A stretch of DNA of 64,000 bases from Sulfurospirillum sp. SCADC (GCF_000743525.1 NZ_JQGK01000014.1:33236-97235); one strand, 5' to 3'; shown: positions 49,831 through 59,293, numbered from the stretch's first letter. Numbers and translations are program-made. The notes: generated by a model from the sequence alone, not told the origin.

Positions 49831-51191
49831 AGCATCGCCCCTATGTCATGGATAATTTTATTGATCACTTCCGTTTGACTCTCAGGCAAATTAACCTTTG
49901 ATTTTTCATAGGCAAAACAGCGATCCGGCAGTGGAAGTTTACCTTTTTCAATAATGCGGATATTGCCCGAATCATCGCGAATCGTGATGACTTCGTTGTT
50001 GTTGATAATATGCGGAGAAAAAGGCACATCGATCAAGCCACTTTTAATGGTATTGAACACTTTGCGCCACAAAGTATCGGCAGGGTCATTAAAGACCGCG
50101 TCCATAATGGCTCGAACTTCCAGCTCCAAGTTCTCCTCTTCTTCGGCGTCATGTACAACGGGCAGACCTTTGAGGGTGCGAAGTGTGTATTTGGTATTGG
50201 CAACCGACTGGGCGTTGCACTGCATGGTAGGAATACCAAAAGCTTCATCGCGAGTTTTAATAATGATCTTATCGGCTCTGACCATCGCAGCGATGATGGT
50301 GTTCGTGTTAATGAGTGAATCGGAGAGGTTTTTATCGCGTGGAAATGCACCCATCCATTGGTGATAGACAAGGTTGATGATAGCGTCCTCTCCACCAAAC
50401 ATATCGGCATATTTACGAGCGAGTTTTTTAAGCACATTGGAAGTCACAATGTCTTGCATCATGGAGCCATTTTGCGAAAAACTGACCGAAAAGGACTTCA
50501 CACCCTCTTCGATGGAAAGGAGCATTTCGATGAGCTGAATGACAATGACGATGCACGGAGGAACGAGTGTTGCGGTCAGTGGACCAAAAGATTCACGGTT
50601 GATCGGCTCATTTAAAGTCGAGTACTTTGCACAGACTTTATCGACGTATTTCCAGTATAAAAAGGCTTTATCGAGGGGGAAGTTTTTTGAGTACGGAAGC
50701 ATATACGTGATGGGGCCACCTTCGATCTCGAAGATGCCTGAAGCGAGCGCTGTTTCAACCAAAAGCCTTGCATCGGGCGTTCCGTGGCGAAGACTGACGG
50801 GTTTGTTAAAGTGTGTCATCATCTTACGCGTCGTGCGGTAACCGTGATTGACTAATGGATAGCCGTTGAGCATGTCCATCTCGTTCTCTTCGGAGAGTGT
50901 GAGCATCTTTTTTGCCATTGCGTAGTCGTTCAAGCGCGTATTGGAGTCAATCGTCAGAGGCAGAACATCGATGTCTGCTTTCATAAATTCTTCGTAAAGC
51001 TCAAACATCTTTTTGTAGGTTGGGAAACCGCCACGAGGTTGAACTAAAAGACGATCGCGCTTTTTAAAATGATGGGAGATAAACATCTCTTTATTCGCAT
51101 TGCGTATAAAATCTTCGATCTCATCAAAATCAAAATGATCGGCGTATTCATTTCGGGTGATGACATCACGCTCTTTTTGGAGTAAACTCAT
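49827..51191 (-). CDS. glmE: Glutamate mutase epsilon subunit
   Basis: The catalytic subunit of the coenzyme-B12 enzyme that interconverts glutamate and 3-methylaspartate. At 454 residues it is about 30 shorter than the clostridial form. Conserved segments include QPRGGFPTY, NGYPLVNHG, SLRHGTPDARLL (substrate arginine), EGGPITYMLPYSKN, NRESFGPLTATLVPP and YHQWMGAFP. All known substrate-contact segments look intact, so activity is expected. It overlaps glmS and mutL by 4 bp each. Methylaspartate ammonia-lyase, the usual next enzyme, is not present. Confidence 0.9.
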   Translation of the reverse strand: MSLLQKERDVITRNEYADHFDFDEIEDFIRNANKEMFISHHFKKRDRLLVQPRGGFPTYKKMFELYEEFMKADIDVLPLTIDSNTRLNDYAMAKKMLTLSEENEMDMLNGYPLVNHGYRTTRKMMTHFNKPVSLRHGTPDARLLVETALASGIFEIEGGPITYMLPYSKNFPLDKAFLYWKYVDKVCAKYSTLNEPINRESFGPLTATLVPPCIVIVIQLIEMLLSIEEGVKSFSVSFSQNGSMMQDIVTSNVLKKLARKYADMFGGEDAIINLVYHQWMGAFPRDKNLSDSLINTNTIIAAMVRADKIIIKTRDEAFGIPTMQCNAQSVANTKYTLRTLKGLPVVHDAEEEENLELEVRAIMDAVFNDPADTLWRKVFNTIKSGLIDVPFSPHIINNNEVITIRDDSGNIRIIEKGKLPLPDRCFAYEKSKVNLPESQTEVINKIIHDIGAML

Positions 51192-51592
51192 ACTCGCTCC
51201 TTCACGAATCGCTCGATTTCGTCCAAGCCCGTATTGAGATCAATTTGATGAAAAACCAGATCAAACCCATACGATTTATATTTGGGGACAATATCGCTCT
51301 GAGCAGCTTCGCCCACCGCTAAATTGCCACCGATCACAAAAATAACCTCTTTGAGATTGTATTCGGAGCGTAAAAATTGTAAGTCTCGACACCAGCCCTC
51401 TGCTTCGCCGTTGAGCGAAGAAATCAGCAGTATATCTGCATCTGTTTCAACAACCGCGTCAATGAACTCTTCCAAGGAAGTATTGACACCTAGGTTAAAC
51501 ACCTCAAAACCTCTCGCTTGCAATGATATATCAATGAGTCTGTTTGCGACTACATGGATGTCATTGCCTACAACTCCCGTAACTACCTTCAT
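51188..51592 (-). CDS. glmS: Glutamate mutase sigma (B12-binding) subunit
   Basis: The cobalamin-binding subunit of glutamate mutase. The start is ATG 51592 (MKVVTGVVGNDIH); an upstream in-frame TTG is less likely. The 134 residues have the Rossmann-like B12 fold: the motif DxHxxG is present as DIHVVA (Asp11, His13, Ala16), followed by SSLNGEAEG and VIGGNLAVG. The glycine-to-alanine change at the last motif position is unusual, but the cobalt-ligand histidine is kept. It is the first gene of glmS-glmE-mutL and is divergent from a cytochrome gene. Confidence 0.9.
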   Translation of the reverse strand: MKVVTGVVGNDIHVVANRLIDISLQARGFEVFNLGVNTSLEEFIDAVVETDADILLISSLNGEAEGWCRDLQFLRSEYNLKEVIFVIGGNLAVGEAAQSDIVPKYKSYGFDLVFHQIDLNTGLDEIERFVKERV

Positions 51593-51645
51593 GGACAAAC
51601 CTAAATTTTGGATAATGGGTCATTCTATCTTAACGTTATTAAAGG

Positions 51646-51651
51646 TATAAT
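51646..51651 (+). promoter_or_regulatory. -10 box upstream of the tetrahaem cytochrome gene
   Basis: TATAAT lies 27 bp before the ATG at 51678, in an 85-bp gap shared with the divergent glmS gene. No convincing -35 was seen. Confidence 0.5.
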
Positions 51652-51677
51652 TAACACAAATTTTCGAAAGTGGATTC

Positions 51678-52037
51678 ATGTCAAAAAAAGCCTTTTTAGT
51701 ACTTATTCTTCTCATTGTGAGCTTTCAGAGTGTGTTAATCGCCTGCGGTGGGAGCTGTTTGGAGTGCCATTCAAAGCTTAAACCTTGCATTAACGATCAA
51801 AACCATATCGTTTTAAACGAGTGCATCACCTGCCACAATAAACCCTCCGAACAAGGTCAATGTGGTAAAGACTGTTTTGATTGTCACTCACGTGAAAAAG
51901 TCTACGCTCAAAAAGATGTGAGCGCCCATCAAGAACTTAAAATCTGTGGAACCTGTCATAAAGAAAAAGTCGATTTTACGCTTCCAAAACGATCCACGAT
52001 TTCAAATCAAGACAATCTAATACACCTCTTCAAATAA
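51678..52037 (+). CDS. Small secreted tetrahaem cytochrome c-like protein
   Basis: A 119-residue protein with a hydrophobic signal sequence (residues 5-22) and four CxxCH haem motifs: CLECH, CITCH, CFDCH and CGTCH, spread over residues 27-98. It should be periplasmic, perhaps as an electron carrier. The haem density resembles NapC/NrfH-like or cytochrome c3-like modules, but no family could be assigned. Between the signal and the first haem is CGGSC, which may be part of the cysteine set rather than a lipobox. rraA follows after 13 bp. Confidence 0.85.
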   Translation: MSKKAFLVLILLIVSFQSVLIACGGSCLECHSKLKPCINDQNHIVLNECITCHNKPSEQGQCGKDCFDCHSREKVYAQKDVSAHQELKICGTCHKEKVDFTLPKRSTISNQDNLIHLFK

Positions 52038-52050
52038 CCTAGGAGCCCTT

Positions 52051-52530
52051 ATGAAATTCTACACAGCCGATCTTTGCGACAAATACCCAGAACACGTTCA
52101 CGTCCTAGACCCTATTTTAAAGTCTTACGGTGGCGCGAAACGCGTTATGGGACAAATCGTCACCGTTAAACTCTCCGGAAGCAATAAAACACTCATTGAG
52201 CTACTCAAAAGTGAAGGAGCCGGTCAAATCGCCGTTGTCGATGTTGAGGCTAAGTTCACCGCTGTGGTTGGGGACAATCTGATGAAATTTGCTCATGAGA
52301 ACAACTGGGCAGGTATCATCATCAACGGATACGTTCGTGACACCAAAAATACTAAAGAGATCGATGTGGGACTTTTTGCCCTTGGAACCTGCCCAAAAAA
52401 GACGATGGAAGCCTGCGAAGGATCTTTACATGTAACGATACATTTTGGAGGAATTGACTTTAACGAAGGCGATTATCTCTACGCAGATCGCGATGGTATT
52501 ATCGTGAGTGCTACGCCTTTGGAGATGTAA
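52051..52530 (+). CDS. rraA: RraA-family protein
   Basis: A 159-residue protein of the RraA / class II aldolase-like family, with the segments YGGAKRVMGQIVTVK, GAGQIAVVDVEA, INGYVRDTKNTKEIDVGLFALGTCP and DYLYADRDGIIV. E. coli RraA inhibits RNase E, but Campylobacterota generally lack RNase E, so the role here is uncertain; other members are aldolases. A palindrome (52426-52435) encodes SLHVTIHFGG. The 3' end overlaps the convergent cysteine-rich gene by 20 bp. Confidence 0.88.
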   Translation: MKFYTADLCDKYPEHVHVLDPILKSYGGAKRVMGQIVTVKLSGSNKTLIELLKSEGAGQIAVVDVEAKFTAVVGDNLMKFAHENNWAGIIINGYVRDTKNTKEIDVGLFALGTCPKKTMEACEGSLHVTIHFGGIDFNEGDYLYADRDGIIVSATPLEM

Positions 52531-52951
52531 CCAAACACGATTGCATGATCATTTTCCAACTCACATCGAAGTGTTTGTTGATGTACGCTTTGGTGTGAGG
52601 CACACTGCACGCGGAACAATCTAAGTGTGCGACATTTTCGTACACAAACACCCCACTTTTCTTTGAATGGATGGAGCACACACTTTTACATGTAACGCCC
52701 TCTTTCACACTCAGCCCTTCATCATTAAAGCGAAAATGCGGACACGCACACAGATAACAATTCAGTGCTTTTAGGTCGTGGCATTTTTGTTTGTTAGCAT
52801 AAAGCAGGCAAAAATCAGGCTCTTTTTCAACCATATTTTCAAAGAGAAAATAGTCAATAATCCTCTCTTTCGTATACTTTTGCGCGCATAATTTTTGAAC
52901 AATGGCGTGATGTTTGTTAGCATGTGTTTCAAACCACTCTAAATAGCTCAT
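52511..52951 (-). CDS. Cysteine-rich cytosolic protein, possible metal binder
   Basis: The start chosen is ATG 52951 (MSYLEWFETHANKH); a TTG at 52972 is possible. The 146-residue protein has about ten cysteines, several in close pairs: CLLYANKQKC, CYLCACPHF, CKSVC and CSAC, with histidines between them. This suggests iron-sulfur or zinc binding. A palindrome (52686-52695) contributes VTCK, adding one of the cysteines. There is no signal peptide. The family was not recognised. Confidence 0.75.
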   Translation of the reverse strand: MSYLEWFETHANKHHAIVQKLCAQKYTKERIIDYFLFENMVEKEPDFCLLYANKQKCHDLKALNCYLCACPHFRFNDEGLSVKEGVTCKSVCSIHSKKSGVFVYENVAHLDCSACSVPHTKAYINKHFDVSWKMIMQSCLVTSPKA

Positions 52952-53025
52952 AAAATTTGCATTTCCTTTCAAAAAATGGCATCGAACGTGAAGATTTTAT
53001 TGTAAAATTCCGACAAAGGAATGAT

Positions 53026-53448
53026 ATGAAACGATTATTGATTATTTTAGCACTTATTTCAAGGCTCGTTGCTGAGGATGCAAACGATTTAGATGAAATT
53101 AAGGAAGAGGACATCCCCAAAATTCTCTCCATTATTAAAGACGGAACCAAAGATCATTTGCCAATGATGCTAGATGACTACACAACGCTTGTCGACATTG
53201 TCAGTGTCAACAATGCCATCGAATATAGAAACCGTATCAATTCTTCCAATGAACACGTCAAAACAATTTTAAAAGCCGATAAAGGTACGCTGATTAAAAC
53301 AACATTTGAAAACAATAAAAGTTACCTCTGCAGCGATTATGAAACCCGCTTGCTTCTGAAAAAAGGGGCTGTGTTTGTCTATGTTTTCTTCGATCTTAAC
53401 GACGCCGAACTGTTTAAATTTTCGATTCAAGATAAAGATTGTCAGTAA
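53026..53448 (+). CDS. Secreted protein of unknown function
   Basis: The start is ATG 53026, preceded by AAAGGAATG spacing; a longer frame from 52957 overlaps the opposite gene. The 140-residue protein has a signal peptide (MKRLLIILALISRLVAED, cleavage near residue 16) and a soluble mature part with two cysteines (SYLCSDYETR and KDCQ at the C-terminus) that could form a disulfide. An alpha-beta fold is likely. The family was not recognised. A 16-bp hairpin built of two palindromes follows its stop. Confidence 0.75.
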   Translation: MKRLLIILALISRLVAEDANDLDEIKEEDIPKILSIIKDGTKDHLPMMLDDYTTLVDIVSVNNAIEYRNRINSSNEHVKTILKADKGTLIKTTFENNKSYLCSDYETRLLLKKGAVFVYVFFDLNDAELFKFSIQDKDCQ

Positions 53449-53483
53449 CTTCTTACATGTAAAAAGATTTACATGTAAGAAGT
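53448..53483. terminator. Hairpin made of two TTACATGTAA copies between convergent genes
   Basis: ACTTCTTACATGTAAA-AAGA-TTTACATGTAAGAAGT is a perfect 16-bp stem with a 4-nt loop. Each arm contains one exact palindrome (53453-53462 and 53469-53478). It starts on the last base of the plus-strand stop and ends 9 bp before the clpB stop, so it can serve both genes. Confidence 0.85.
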
Positions 53484-53492
53484 GTTTGTTCC

Positions 53493-56066
53493 TTAGTGTT
53501 GCTGTATAACGATTTCACCGTTCTTTGCATCGATGACAATACTTTCACCCTCATGCAATTTCTCTTCCAAAATAAGATCTGCTAGTTTGTCTTCTACCAA
53601 CTCATACAAAGCCCTTTTAAGTGGACGCGCTCCATACACAGGGTCAAATCCAGCTTCCGCGATCAATGCTTTGGCAGCAACCGTAAGCTCCGCTTTGATC
53701 TCTTTAGACGCCAACTTCGTCTCAATGTCTTTGAACATAATGCTTACAATTTCACGTAAACCGTCTTCCGTGAGTGGATTGAAGATAATAATATCATCCA
53801 AACGGTTCAAAAACTCAGGTTTAAAGTGCGTACGTAACTCTTTCATCACCTCTTCGGTGCGTTTTTCACCCTCATACGCCATGATTTTATCGCTGGCAAT
53901 GTTAGACGTTAGAATAATAATCGTGTTTTTAAAATCAACCGTAATGCCCTTATTGTCCGTCAAACGCCCTTCATCCAGCACTTGAAGCAAGATATTGAAA
54001 ACATCCGGATGCGCTTTTTCAATCTCATCAAACAGCACAACACTGTACGGTTTGCGGCGCACGGCTTCGGTCAGTTGTCCACCCTCATCGTATCCCACAT
54101 ACCCTGGAGGCGCACCGACCAAACGACTGACGGAGTGTTTTTCCATGTATTCGCTCATATCAAAACGAATAAGTGCTTTGGTGGTATCAAACAAAAAGTT
54201 AGCGAGCGCCTTAGCACTTTGGGTTTTTCCGACACCCGTTGGGCCTAAAAAGAGGAAGCTACCGATGGGTTTATTTTGCTCACTGAGCCCTGCTTTATTG
54301 CGCTTAATCGCACGCCCTATCGCCTTAATCGCGGCATCTTGCCCCACGACTTCTTTTTTAAGATGCTCTTCCACGGCTAAGACTTTGGCTTTTTCGCCTT
54401 GAAGCATTTTGTTCACAGGAATGCCCGTCCATTTACTGACAATGGTCGCGATCATCTCTTCATCGACACTGTTTTTAAGCAGTGTTCCGCTCTCCACCAT
54501 CTTTTCCCATCTGGCTTTCAGCTCATCTTCTTCTTTGAGAAGCTCGGGCAATTTTCCGTACTCAATCTCAGCAGCTTTGTTAAAGTCACTGTTCTTTTTG
54601 GCATTTTCTGCCTCTCGACGCAACGCTTCCGCTTTTGTCTTGATGGAAGCGATGTCATTAAAAACGCTTTTTTCCGTTTCAAATTGAATTTCAAGCGCAT
54701 TGCGTTTCTCTTTCGCATCCCCAAGCTCTTTTTCGATCATTTGGGTGCGCTCTTCATTTTTCTTATTTTTTTCCATCAAAAGCGCTTCTTTTTCGACCAT
54801 CAACGTGCTCATCAAACGTTTAATGCGACTGAGTTCCGTAGGCTCACTCTCGATTTGCATCTTAAGCTCCGCCGCTGCTTCATCGATAAGGTCAATCGCT
54901 TTATCGGGTAAAAAACGATCACTAATATAACGTGAGCTCAGCTTCGCCGCCGCGACTAAAGCCGAATCCATAATCGTAACATGATGGTGCGCTTCAAGAC
55001 TCTCTTTAATCCCACGTAAAATTTGCAGTGCTTCGTTGATGGTCGGCTCATTCACCGTGACCGGCTGAAAACGACGTTGCAGTGCCGCATCTTTTTCAAA
55101 ATATTTGCGGTACTCTTTGAGTGTTGTTGCACCGATGGTATGAAGTTCCCCACGCGCTAAAGCAGGTTTTAAAATGTTGGCAGCGTCCATACTCCCTTCA
55201 CTTGCCCCTGCACCCACAATAGTGTGAATTTCATCGATAAAAAGAATGATATTGCCACTTTTTTTCACTTCATCGATAACGGCTTTGAGTCTGTCCTCAA
55301 ACTCACCACGGTACTTTGCCCCAGCAATCAGTGCGCTCATATCTAAAGCAATCACACTTTTATTTTGAAGACTTAAGGGTACATCGTTGTGGGAAATTTT
55401 AAGTGCTAACCCCTCTGCTATTGCCGTTTTACCCGTTCCTGGTTCACCAATTAAGATCGGATTGTTTTTGGTTTTACGAATTAAAATTTGCATCATACGG
55501 TGAATCTCTTCATCGCGTCCAATCACAGGATTGAGCTTGCCTTCAGCAGCTAGTTTGGTTAAATTAATGCCGTATTTATCAAGCGATTCAAGCGTTTCAT
55601 CACTGCTTTGTTTGTCGATCTTTTTGCCACCGCGCAACGCTTCAAGGTTTTTCTTAAACTGTAACAGATCAAGGTATTTGCCCAGAATTTTTTTCAACGG
55701 ATCGCTATCAAGGCTTGAAAGGAGCCATGTATCGACCGAGAGATAACTATCGCCTTTTTGTTTCATCAAACCTTCGGCTTTTTGCAAACTCTCCACTAAG
55801 GAACGTGAAATCGAAATATTTTCCTTACTGACATGCGTCACGGTTGGAAGTTTTTGGACTTCACTTTTCACCTCAAGTTCTATCGCACTCTTATCAATGT
55901 TCATTTTATTAAAGACTTGATTGAGAATGGAAGCGGAATTGGTGATAAGTCCCCACGTTACATGTAAAGGGGTTGCTTCATTGTTTTTCGAATGCAAAGC
56001 AAGGCTAATCGCGCTTTCAATCGCTTCGCGCATTTGGTTGGTCAGCTGTTCAAAAAGTGAGTTCAT
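53493..56066 (-). CDS. clpB: Protein disaggregase ClpB
   Basis: ClpB is an AAA+ disaggregase that works with DnaK. The 857-residue protein has the N-terminal repeat domain, AAA-1 with [14 protein letters not shown] near residue 207 and [12 protein letters not shown], the long coiled-coil M domain (residues 400-520), and AAA-2 with [16 protein letters not shown] near 610. The pore loop KYRGEFEDR is present and the IGL/F loop of ClpA is absent. A palindrome (55958-55967) encodes LHVTWGL in the N-domain. It is transcribed from an HspR-type promoter. Confidence 0.97.
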   Translation of the reverse strand: MNSLFEQLTNQMREAIESAISLALHSKNNEATPLHVTWGLITNSASILNQVFNKMNIDKSAIELEVKSEVQKLPTVTHVSKENISISRSLVESLQKAEGLMKQKGDSYLSVDTWLLSSLDSDPLKKILGKYLDLLQFKKNLEALRGGKKIDKQSSDETLESLDKYGINLTKLAAEGKLNPVIGRDEEIHRMMQILIRKTKNNPILIGEPGTGKTAIAEGLALKISHNDVPLSLQNKSVIALDMSALIAGAKYRGEFEDRLKAVIDEVKKSGNIILFIDEIHTIVGAGASEGSMDAANILKPALARGELHTIGATTLKEYRKYFEKDAALQRRFQPVTVNEPTINEALQILRGIKESLEAHHHVTIMDSALVAAAKLSSRYISDRFLPDKAIDLIDEAAAELKMQIESEPTELSRIKRLMSTLMVEKEALLMEKNKKNEERTQMIEKELGDAKEKRNALEIQFETEKSVFNDIASIKTKAEALRREAENAKKNSDFNKAAEIEYGKLPELLKEEDELKARWEKMVESGTLLKNSVDEEMIATIVSKWTGIPVNKMLQGEKAKVLAVEEHLKKEVVGQDAAIKAIGRAIKRNKAGLSEQNKPIGSFLFLGPTGVGKTQSAKALANFLFDTTKALIRFDMSEYMEKHSVSRLVGAPPGYVGYDEGGQLTEAVRRKPYSVVLFDEIEKAHPDVFNILLQVLDEGRLTDNKGITVDFKNTIIILTSNIASDKIMAYEGEKRTEEVMKELRTHFKPEFLNRLDDIIIFNPLTEDGLREIVSIMFKDIETKLASKEIKAELTVAAKALIAEAGFDPVYGARPLKRALYELVEDKLADLILEEKLHEGESIVIDAKNGEIVIQQH

Positions 56067-56099
56067 AGGTCTCCTCCTCGGATATTTAGTGTTTGTATA

Positions 56100-56130
56100 A
56101 TTTTACAACTTTGAGTGTATTAATGTCAAG
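56100..56130 (-). promoter_or_regulatory. clpB promoter with HspR (HAIR-like) operator
   Basis: The minus strand has TTGACA (56124-56129) and TAAAAT (56100-56105), 18 bp apart. CTTGACA-N7-ACTCAAA (56110-56130) matches HAIR at 11 of 14 positions and has the same offset to the -35 as at hrcA. The rest of the 237-bp gap to ctp (56067-56303) holds no gene. Confidence 0.85.
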
Positions 56131-56303
56131 TTTATTTAGCATTATGACATTATAGCTAATGGTTAAAAACCATTATTTTAAGCCTTAAATCACTTCAACT
56201 TTCATTGCCATGATCAAGCGCCTTCATAGAAAATTTAGGGAACCTGCACTATAATCTTTGATCTCAAATTATACGCATATCATGCTAGGAGCATACACAC
56301 GCT

Positions 56304-57635
56304 ATGAAACACTTACCATTTGCTACCGTTGGCTTTATTGCCACGTTTGTGGGGATTACAACCTTTTTTTCTTCAACCCTTTTTGCGGCTGATAATGCTG
56401 AAGGCGAAAAGAGCCGTCTGGCCTCTTTGGCAAAATTTACGCGCGTTTTAGCAACGATTGAAAAATATTATGTTGATGACATCAAAATTGATGACATCGT
56501 TAAAAAGTCAATTGAAGGACTTTTAACCAACCTCGATGCGCACTCTTCGTACCTCGATGAAAAACACTTTAAAGACCTTAAGATTCAAACCGATGGTGAA
56601 TTTGGGGGACTGGGTATTACCGTAGGTCAAAAAGATGGCGCACTGACGGTGATTGCACCAATGGAAGGAACCCCTGCGGATAAAGCAGGTGTTAAAGCAG
56701 GTGACATTATCCTCAAAATCAACAAACAATCAACGCTTAATATGACCATCGATGAAGCGGTCAATATTATGCGTGGCAAACCTGGTACGGGTATCGAGCT
56801 CACATTGGTACGAGAAGGCGAGAATAAACCTCTCAGTATCTCTATCATTCGTGACATCATCAAAATCGAATCGGTTTACTCCAAGATCATTGAAAATGAA
56901 GATATCCTCTATATACGTGTTGTCAATTTCGATAAAAACATTGTTGGCGATGTTCAAGAAGCCATCACCAAAAACAAAAATGTCAAAGGTATTGTCTTAG
57001 ATCTTAGAAACAACCCTGGTGGACTTTTAAACCAAGCTGTAGGCTTAGTGGATATTTTTGTGGATGAGGGCATCATCGTCTCTCAAAAAGGACGTGTTGA
57101 GTCTGAAAATGCCGAATACAAAGCAACCAAATCGGGAACCAATACCAAACTACCACTGGTTGTTTTAGTCAATGGCGGTAGTGCAAGTGCGAGTGAAATC
57201 GTCAGTGGCGCATTGCAAGATCATAAGCGAGCCATTATTATTGGTGAAAAAACCTTTGGTAAAGGAAGCGTTCAAGCGGTTCTTCCTGTTGTGGACAACG
57301 AAGCGATTCGTCTGACCATCGCACGTTATTACCTTCCAAGTGGTCGCACCATTCAAGCGGAAGGTGTTACCCCTGATATTACCGTTTATCCAGGTGCTGT
57401 ACCCACAAAAGCTAATGAACAAACCCTTAAAGAGAAAGACTTGAAAAAACATTTAGAGGGTGAACTGAAAAAAGTCGATGAGAACAAAACGGAAGTAAAA
57501 GAGACAAAACCAAAAGCAAAAACCAAAGAGAAAACAAAAGCCGATAAAGAGATTGTAAGTCAAGAGAGTTTGTTCAAAGATTTACAACTTAAAAGTGCTG
57601 TTGATGCGATCAAAATACTTGCGATAAAAAAATAA
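56304..57635 (+). CDS. ctp: C-terminal processing protease (S41)
   Basis: A 443-residue periplasmic carboxy-terminal protease with a signal peptide or anchor (TVGFIATFVGITTFFSSTLFA). A PDZ domain lies near residues 95-170 (DGEFGGLGITVGQKDGALTVIAPMEGTPADKAGVKAGD). The protease domain has the catalytic serine in NGGSASASEIVSGAL near 295 and lysine in KTFGKGSVQ near 320. The C-terminal 60 residues form a Lys/Glu-rich tail. It cleaves periplasmic proteins at their C-termini. It precedes purC by 12 bp, an order conserved in Campylobacter. Confidence 0.95.
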   Translation: MKHLPFATVGFIATFVGITTFFSSTLFAADNAEGEKSRLASLAKFTRVLATIEKYYVDDIKIDDIVKKSIEGLLTNLDAHSSYLDEKHFKDLKIQTDGEFGGLGITVGQKDGALTVIAPMEGTPADKAGVKAGDIILKINKQSTLNMTIDEAVNIMRGKPGTGIELTLVREGENKPLSISIIRDIIKIESVYSKIIENEDILYIRVVNFDKNIVGDVQEAITKNKNVKGIVLDLRNNPGGLLNQAVGLVDIFVDEGIIVSQKGRVESENAEYKATKSGTNTKLPLVVLVNGGSASASEIVSGALQDHKRAIIIGEKTFGKGSVQAVLPVVDNEAIRLTIARYYLPSGRTIQAEGVTPDITVYPGAVPTKANEQTLKEKDLKKHLEGELKKVDENKTEVKETKPKAKTKEKTKADKEIVSQESLFKDLQLKSAVDAIKILAIKK

Positions 57636-57647
57636 GAGGAGAATCAG

Positions 57648-58361
57648 GTGAATAAAGGTGAATTGTTATACGAAGGTAAAGGTAAAAAACTGTTTTTGAC
57701 AGACGATGAAAATCTTTTAATTTCAGTGTTTAAAGATGATTTGACAGCATTTAATGCCGAAAAAAGAGGCAATGAAGCAGGTAAAGGTGCACTGAATTGT
57801 AAAATTAGCACCCAATTGTTCCACCTATTGGAAAAACACGGCATCCAAACACACTTGGTTAAAACACTAAACGATACAGAGCAATTGATTAAAAAAGTAA
57901 AGATTATTCCTATTGAAGTGGTTGTTCGCAATATTGCAACAGGTTCACTTGCCAAACGTCTTGGTATTAAAGATGGTACGGTGCTTCCTTTTACCTTGGT
58001 AGAGTTTTACTATAAAGATGATGCACTGGGTGATCCTATCATTAATGATGAGCACTGCTTGTTGTTGAATCTTGTGAAAAGTGAGTCTGACCTTGAAGAG
58101 CTTAAACGCCTTGGTCGTGAGATTAACGTTATTATGAAAAGCTTTTTTGCGGAACGCAAACTCAAACTTGTTGATTTTAAAGTGGAATTTGGTGTCGATA
58201 AAGAGGGTAACATCCTTCTCTCCGATGAAATCAGCCCTGATAGCTGCCGTTTCTGGGACATGGATACCAATGAAAAACTGGATAAAGATAGATTTAGACA
58301 AGGCTTAGGCGATGTCAAAGTTGCTTATGAAGAAGTCTTAAAACGTATTCTATCTCACTAA
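57648..58361 (+). CDS. purC: Phosphoribosylaminoimidazole-succinocarboxamide synthase
   Basis: PurC joins CAIR and aspartate in purine synthesis. The 237-residue protein starts at GTG 57648 after AGAGGAG and has [33 protein letters not shown] and [14 protein letters not shown], the family signatures. It begins a purC-purS-purQ run of three purine genes; no purR-type or riboswitch signal was seen. Confidence 0.96.
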   Translation: MNKGELLYEGKGKKLFLTDDENLLISVFKDDLTAFNAEKRGNEAGKGALNCKISTQLFHLLEKHGIQTHLVKTLNDTEQLIKKVKIIPIEVVVRNIATGSLAKRLGIKDGTVLPFTLVEFYYKDDALGDPIINDEHCLLLNLVKSESDLEELKRLGREINVIMKSFFAERKLKLVDFKVEFGVDKEGNILLSDEISPDSCRFWDMDTNEKLDKDRFRQGLGDVKVAYEEVLKRILSH

Positions 58362-58382
58362 AATCAAAGGAAAAGATTAACA

Positions 58383-58628
58383 ATGAAAGTTATTGTCAAC
58401 ATTCAACTCAAAAATGGCGTTTTAGATCCCCAAGGGAAAGCCGTTCATCATGCACTTTCGTCTTTAAAATTTGACGAAGTGAATGACGTGCGTATTGGAA
58501 AGCAAATTATTCTGGACATTGCTGAAAGCGATAAAGCAAAAGCACACGAGAGAGTGACCATCATGTGCGATGAGCTTTTGGCCAATACCGTTATTGAAGA
58601 TTACACCATCGAGTTTCCAGCATGCTAG
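58383..58628 (+). CDS. purS: Phosphoribosylformylglycinamidine synthase subunit PurS
   Basis: PurS is an 81-residue subunit that couples the PurQ glutaminase to PurL. It begins MKVIVNIQLKNGVLDPQGKAVHHALSSL, the family signature, and ends with the AIL-like beta strand TIEFPAC. It overlaps purQ by 7 bp. The purL gene is not in the window. Confidence 0.94.
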   Translation: MKVIVNIQLKNGVLDPQGKAVHHALSSLKFDEVNDVRIGKQIILDIAESDKAKAHERVTIMCDELLANTVIEDYTIEFPAC

Positions 58629-59293
58629 TTGCCGTTGCTGTATTTCCAGGGACCAACTGTGAAATCGACACCAAATACGCTTTTGAAAAACTAGGACAAG
58701 AGGTTGTCCTTGTATTTCATAAAGAAGAAAAACTACCAGAGGGAACCGATTTAGTCGTACTTCCTGGTGGTTTTAGCTATGGCGATTATTTACGAAGTGC
58801 GGCTATTGCTAAATTTTCACCCATCATGAAAGCCGTCATTGACTTTGCCAATCAAGGTGGAAAAGTGCTTGGTATCTGCAATGGTTTTCAAATGCTGGTT
58901 GAAGCAAGACTCCTTCCTGGTGCTATGAAACGCAATGAGAATGTTCATTTTATCTCTCAGTTTCACCATCTTAAAGTGATTGCCAATGACAATACTTTTT
59001 TACAAAAATGCTCTGTGGGTGAACTTTTAAATGTGCCTATCGCACATGGTGAGGGAAGTTTTTACATTGATGAGGCGGGCCTTAAAGAGCTTTATGCCAA
59101 CCATCAAGTCCTTCTGACCTACACCAATGAAAAAGGTGATGTTCAAAACCCTAATGGCTCGGTAGATTCTATCGCGGGTATTTGCAATCACGCTAAAAAT
59201 GTCTTTGGACTTATGCCGCATCCTGAACGTGCCATCGAGAAGATTTTGGGCTCAGACGATGGTGTCAAAATGCTTGAGGGCTTTTTAAACTAA
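58622..59293 (+). CDS. purQ: Phosphoribosylformylglycinamidine synthase subunit PurQ
   Basis: The glutaminase subunit of FGAM synthase, class I glutamine amidotransferase. The 223-residue protein has the oxyanion segment PGGFSYGDYLRSAAIA, nucleophile Cys in LGICNGFQML near residue 86, and the His/Glu pair in MPHPERA near 198. It overlaps the purS 3' end and precedes the gene at 59295 by 1 bp. Confidence 0.96.
   Translation: MLVAVAVFPGTNCEIDTKYAFEKLGQEVVLVFHKEEKLPEGTDLVVLPGGFSYGDYLRSAAIAKFSPIMKAVIDFANQGGKVLGICNGFQMLVEARLLPGAMKRNENVHFISQFHHLKVIANDNTFLQKCSVGELLNVPIAHGEGSFYIDEAGLKELYANHQVLLTYTNEKGDVQNPNGSVDSIAGICNHAKNVFGLMPHPERAIEKILGSDDGVKMLEGFLN

Noticed and set aside
50033..50437. 134-residue minus-strand ORF within glmE
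   Set aside because: An alternative frame of a clearly conserved enzyme gene; no independent start signal.
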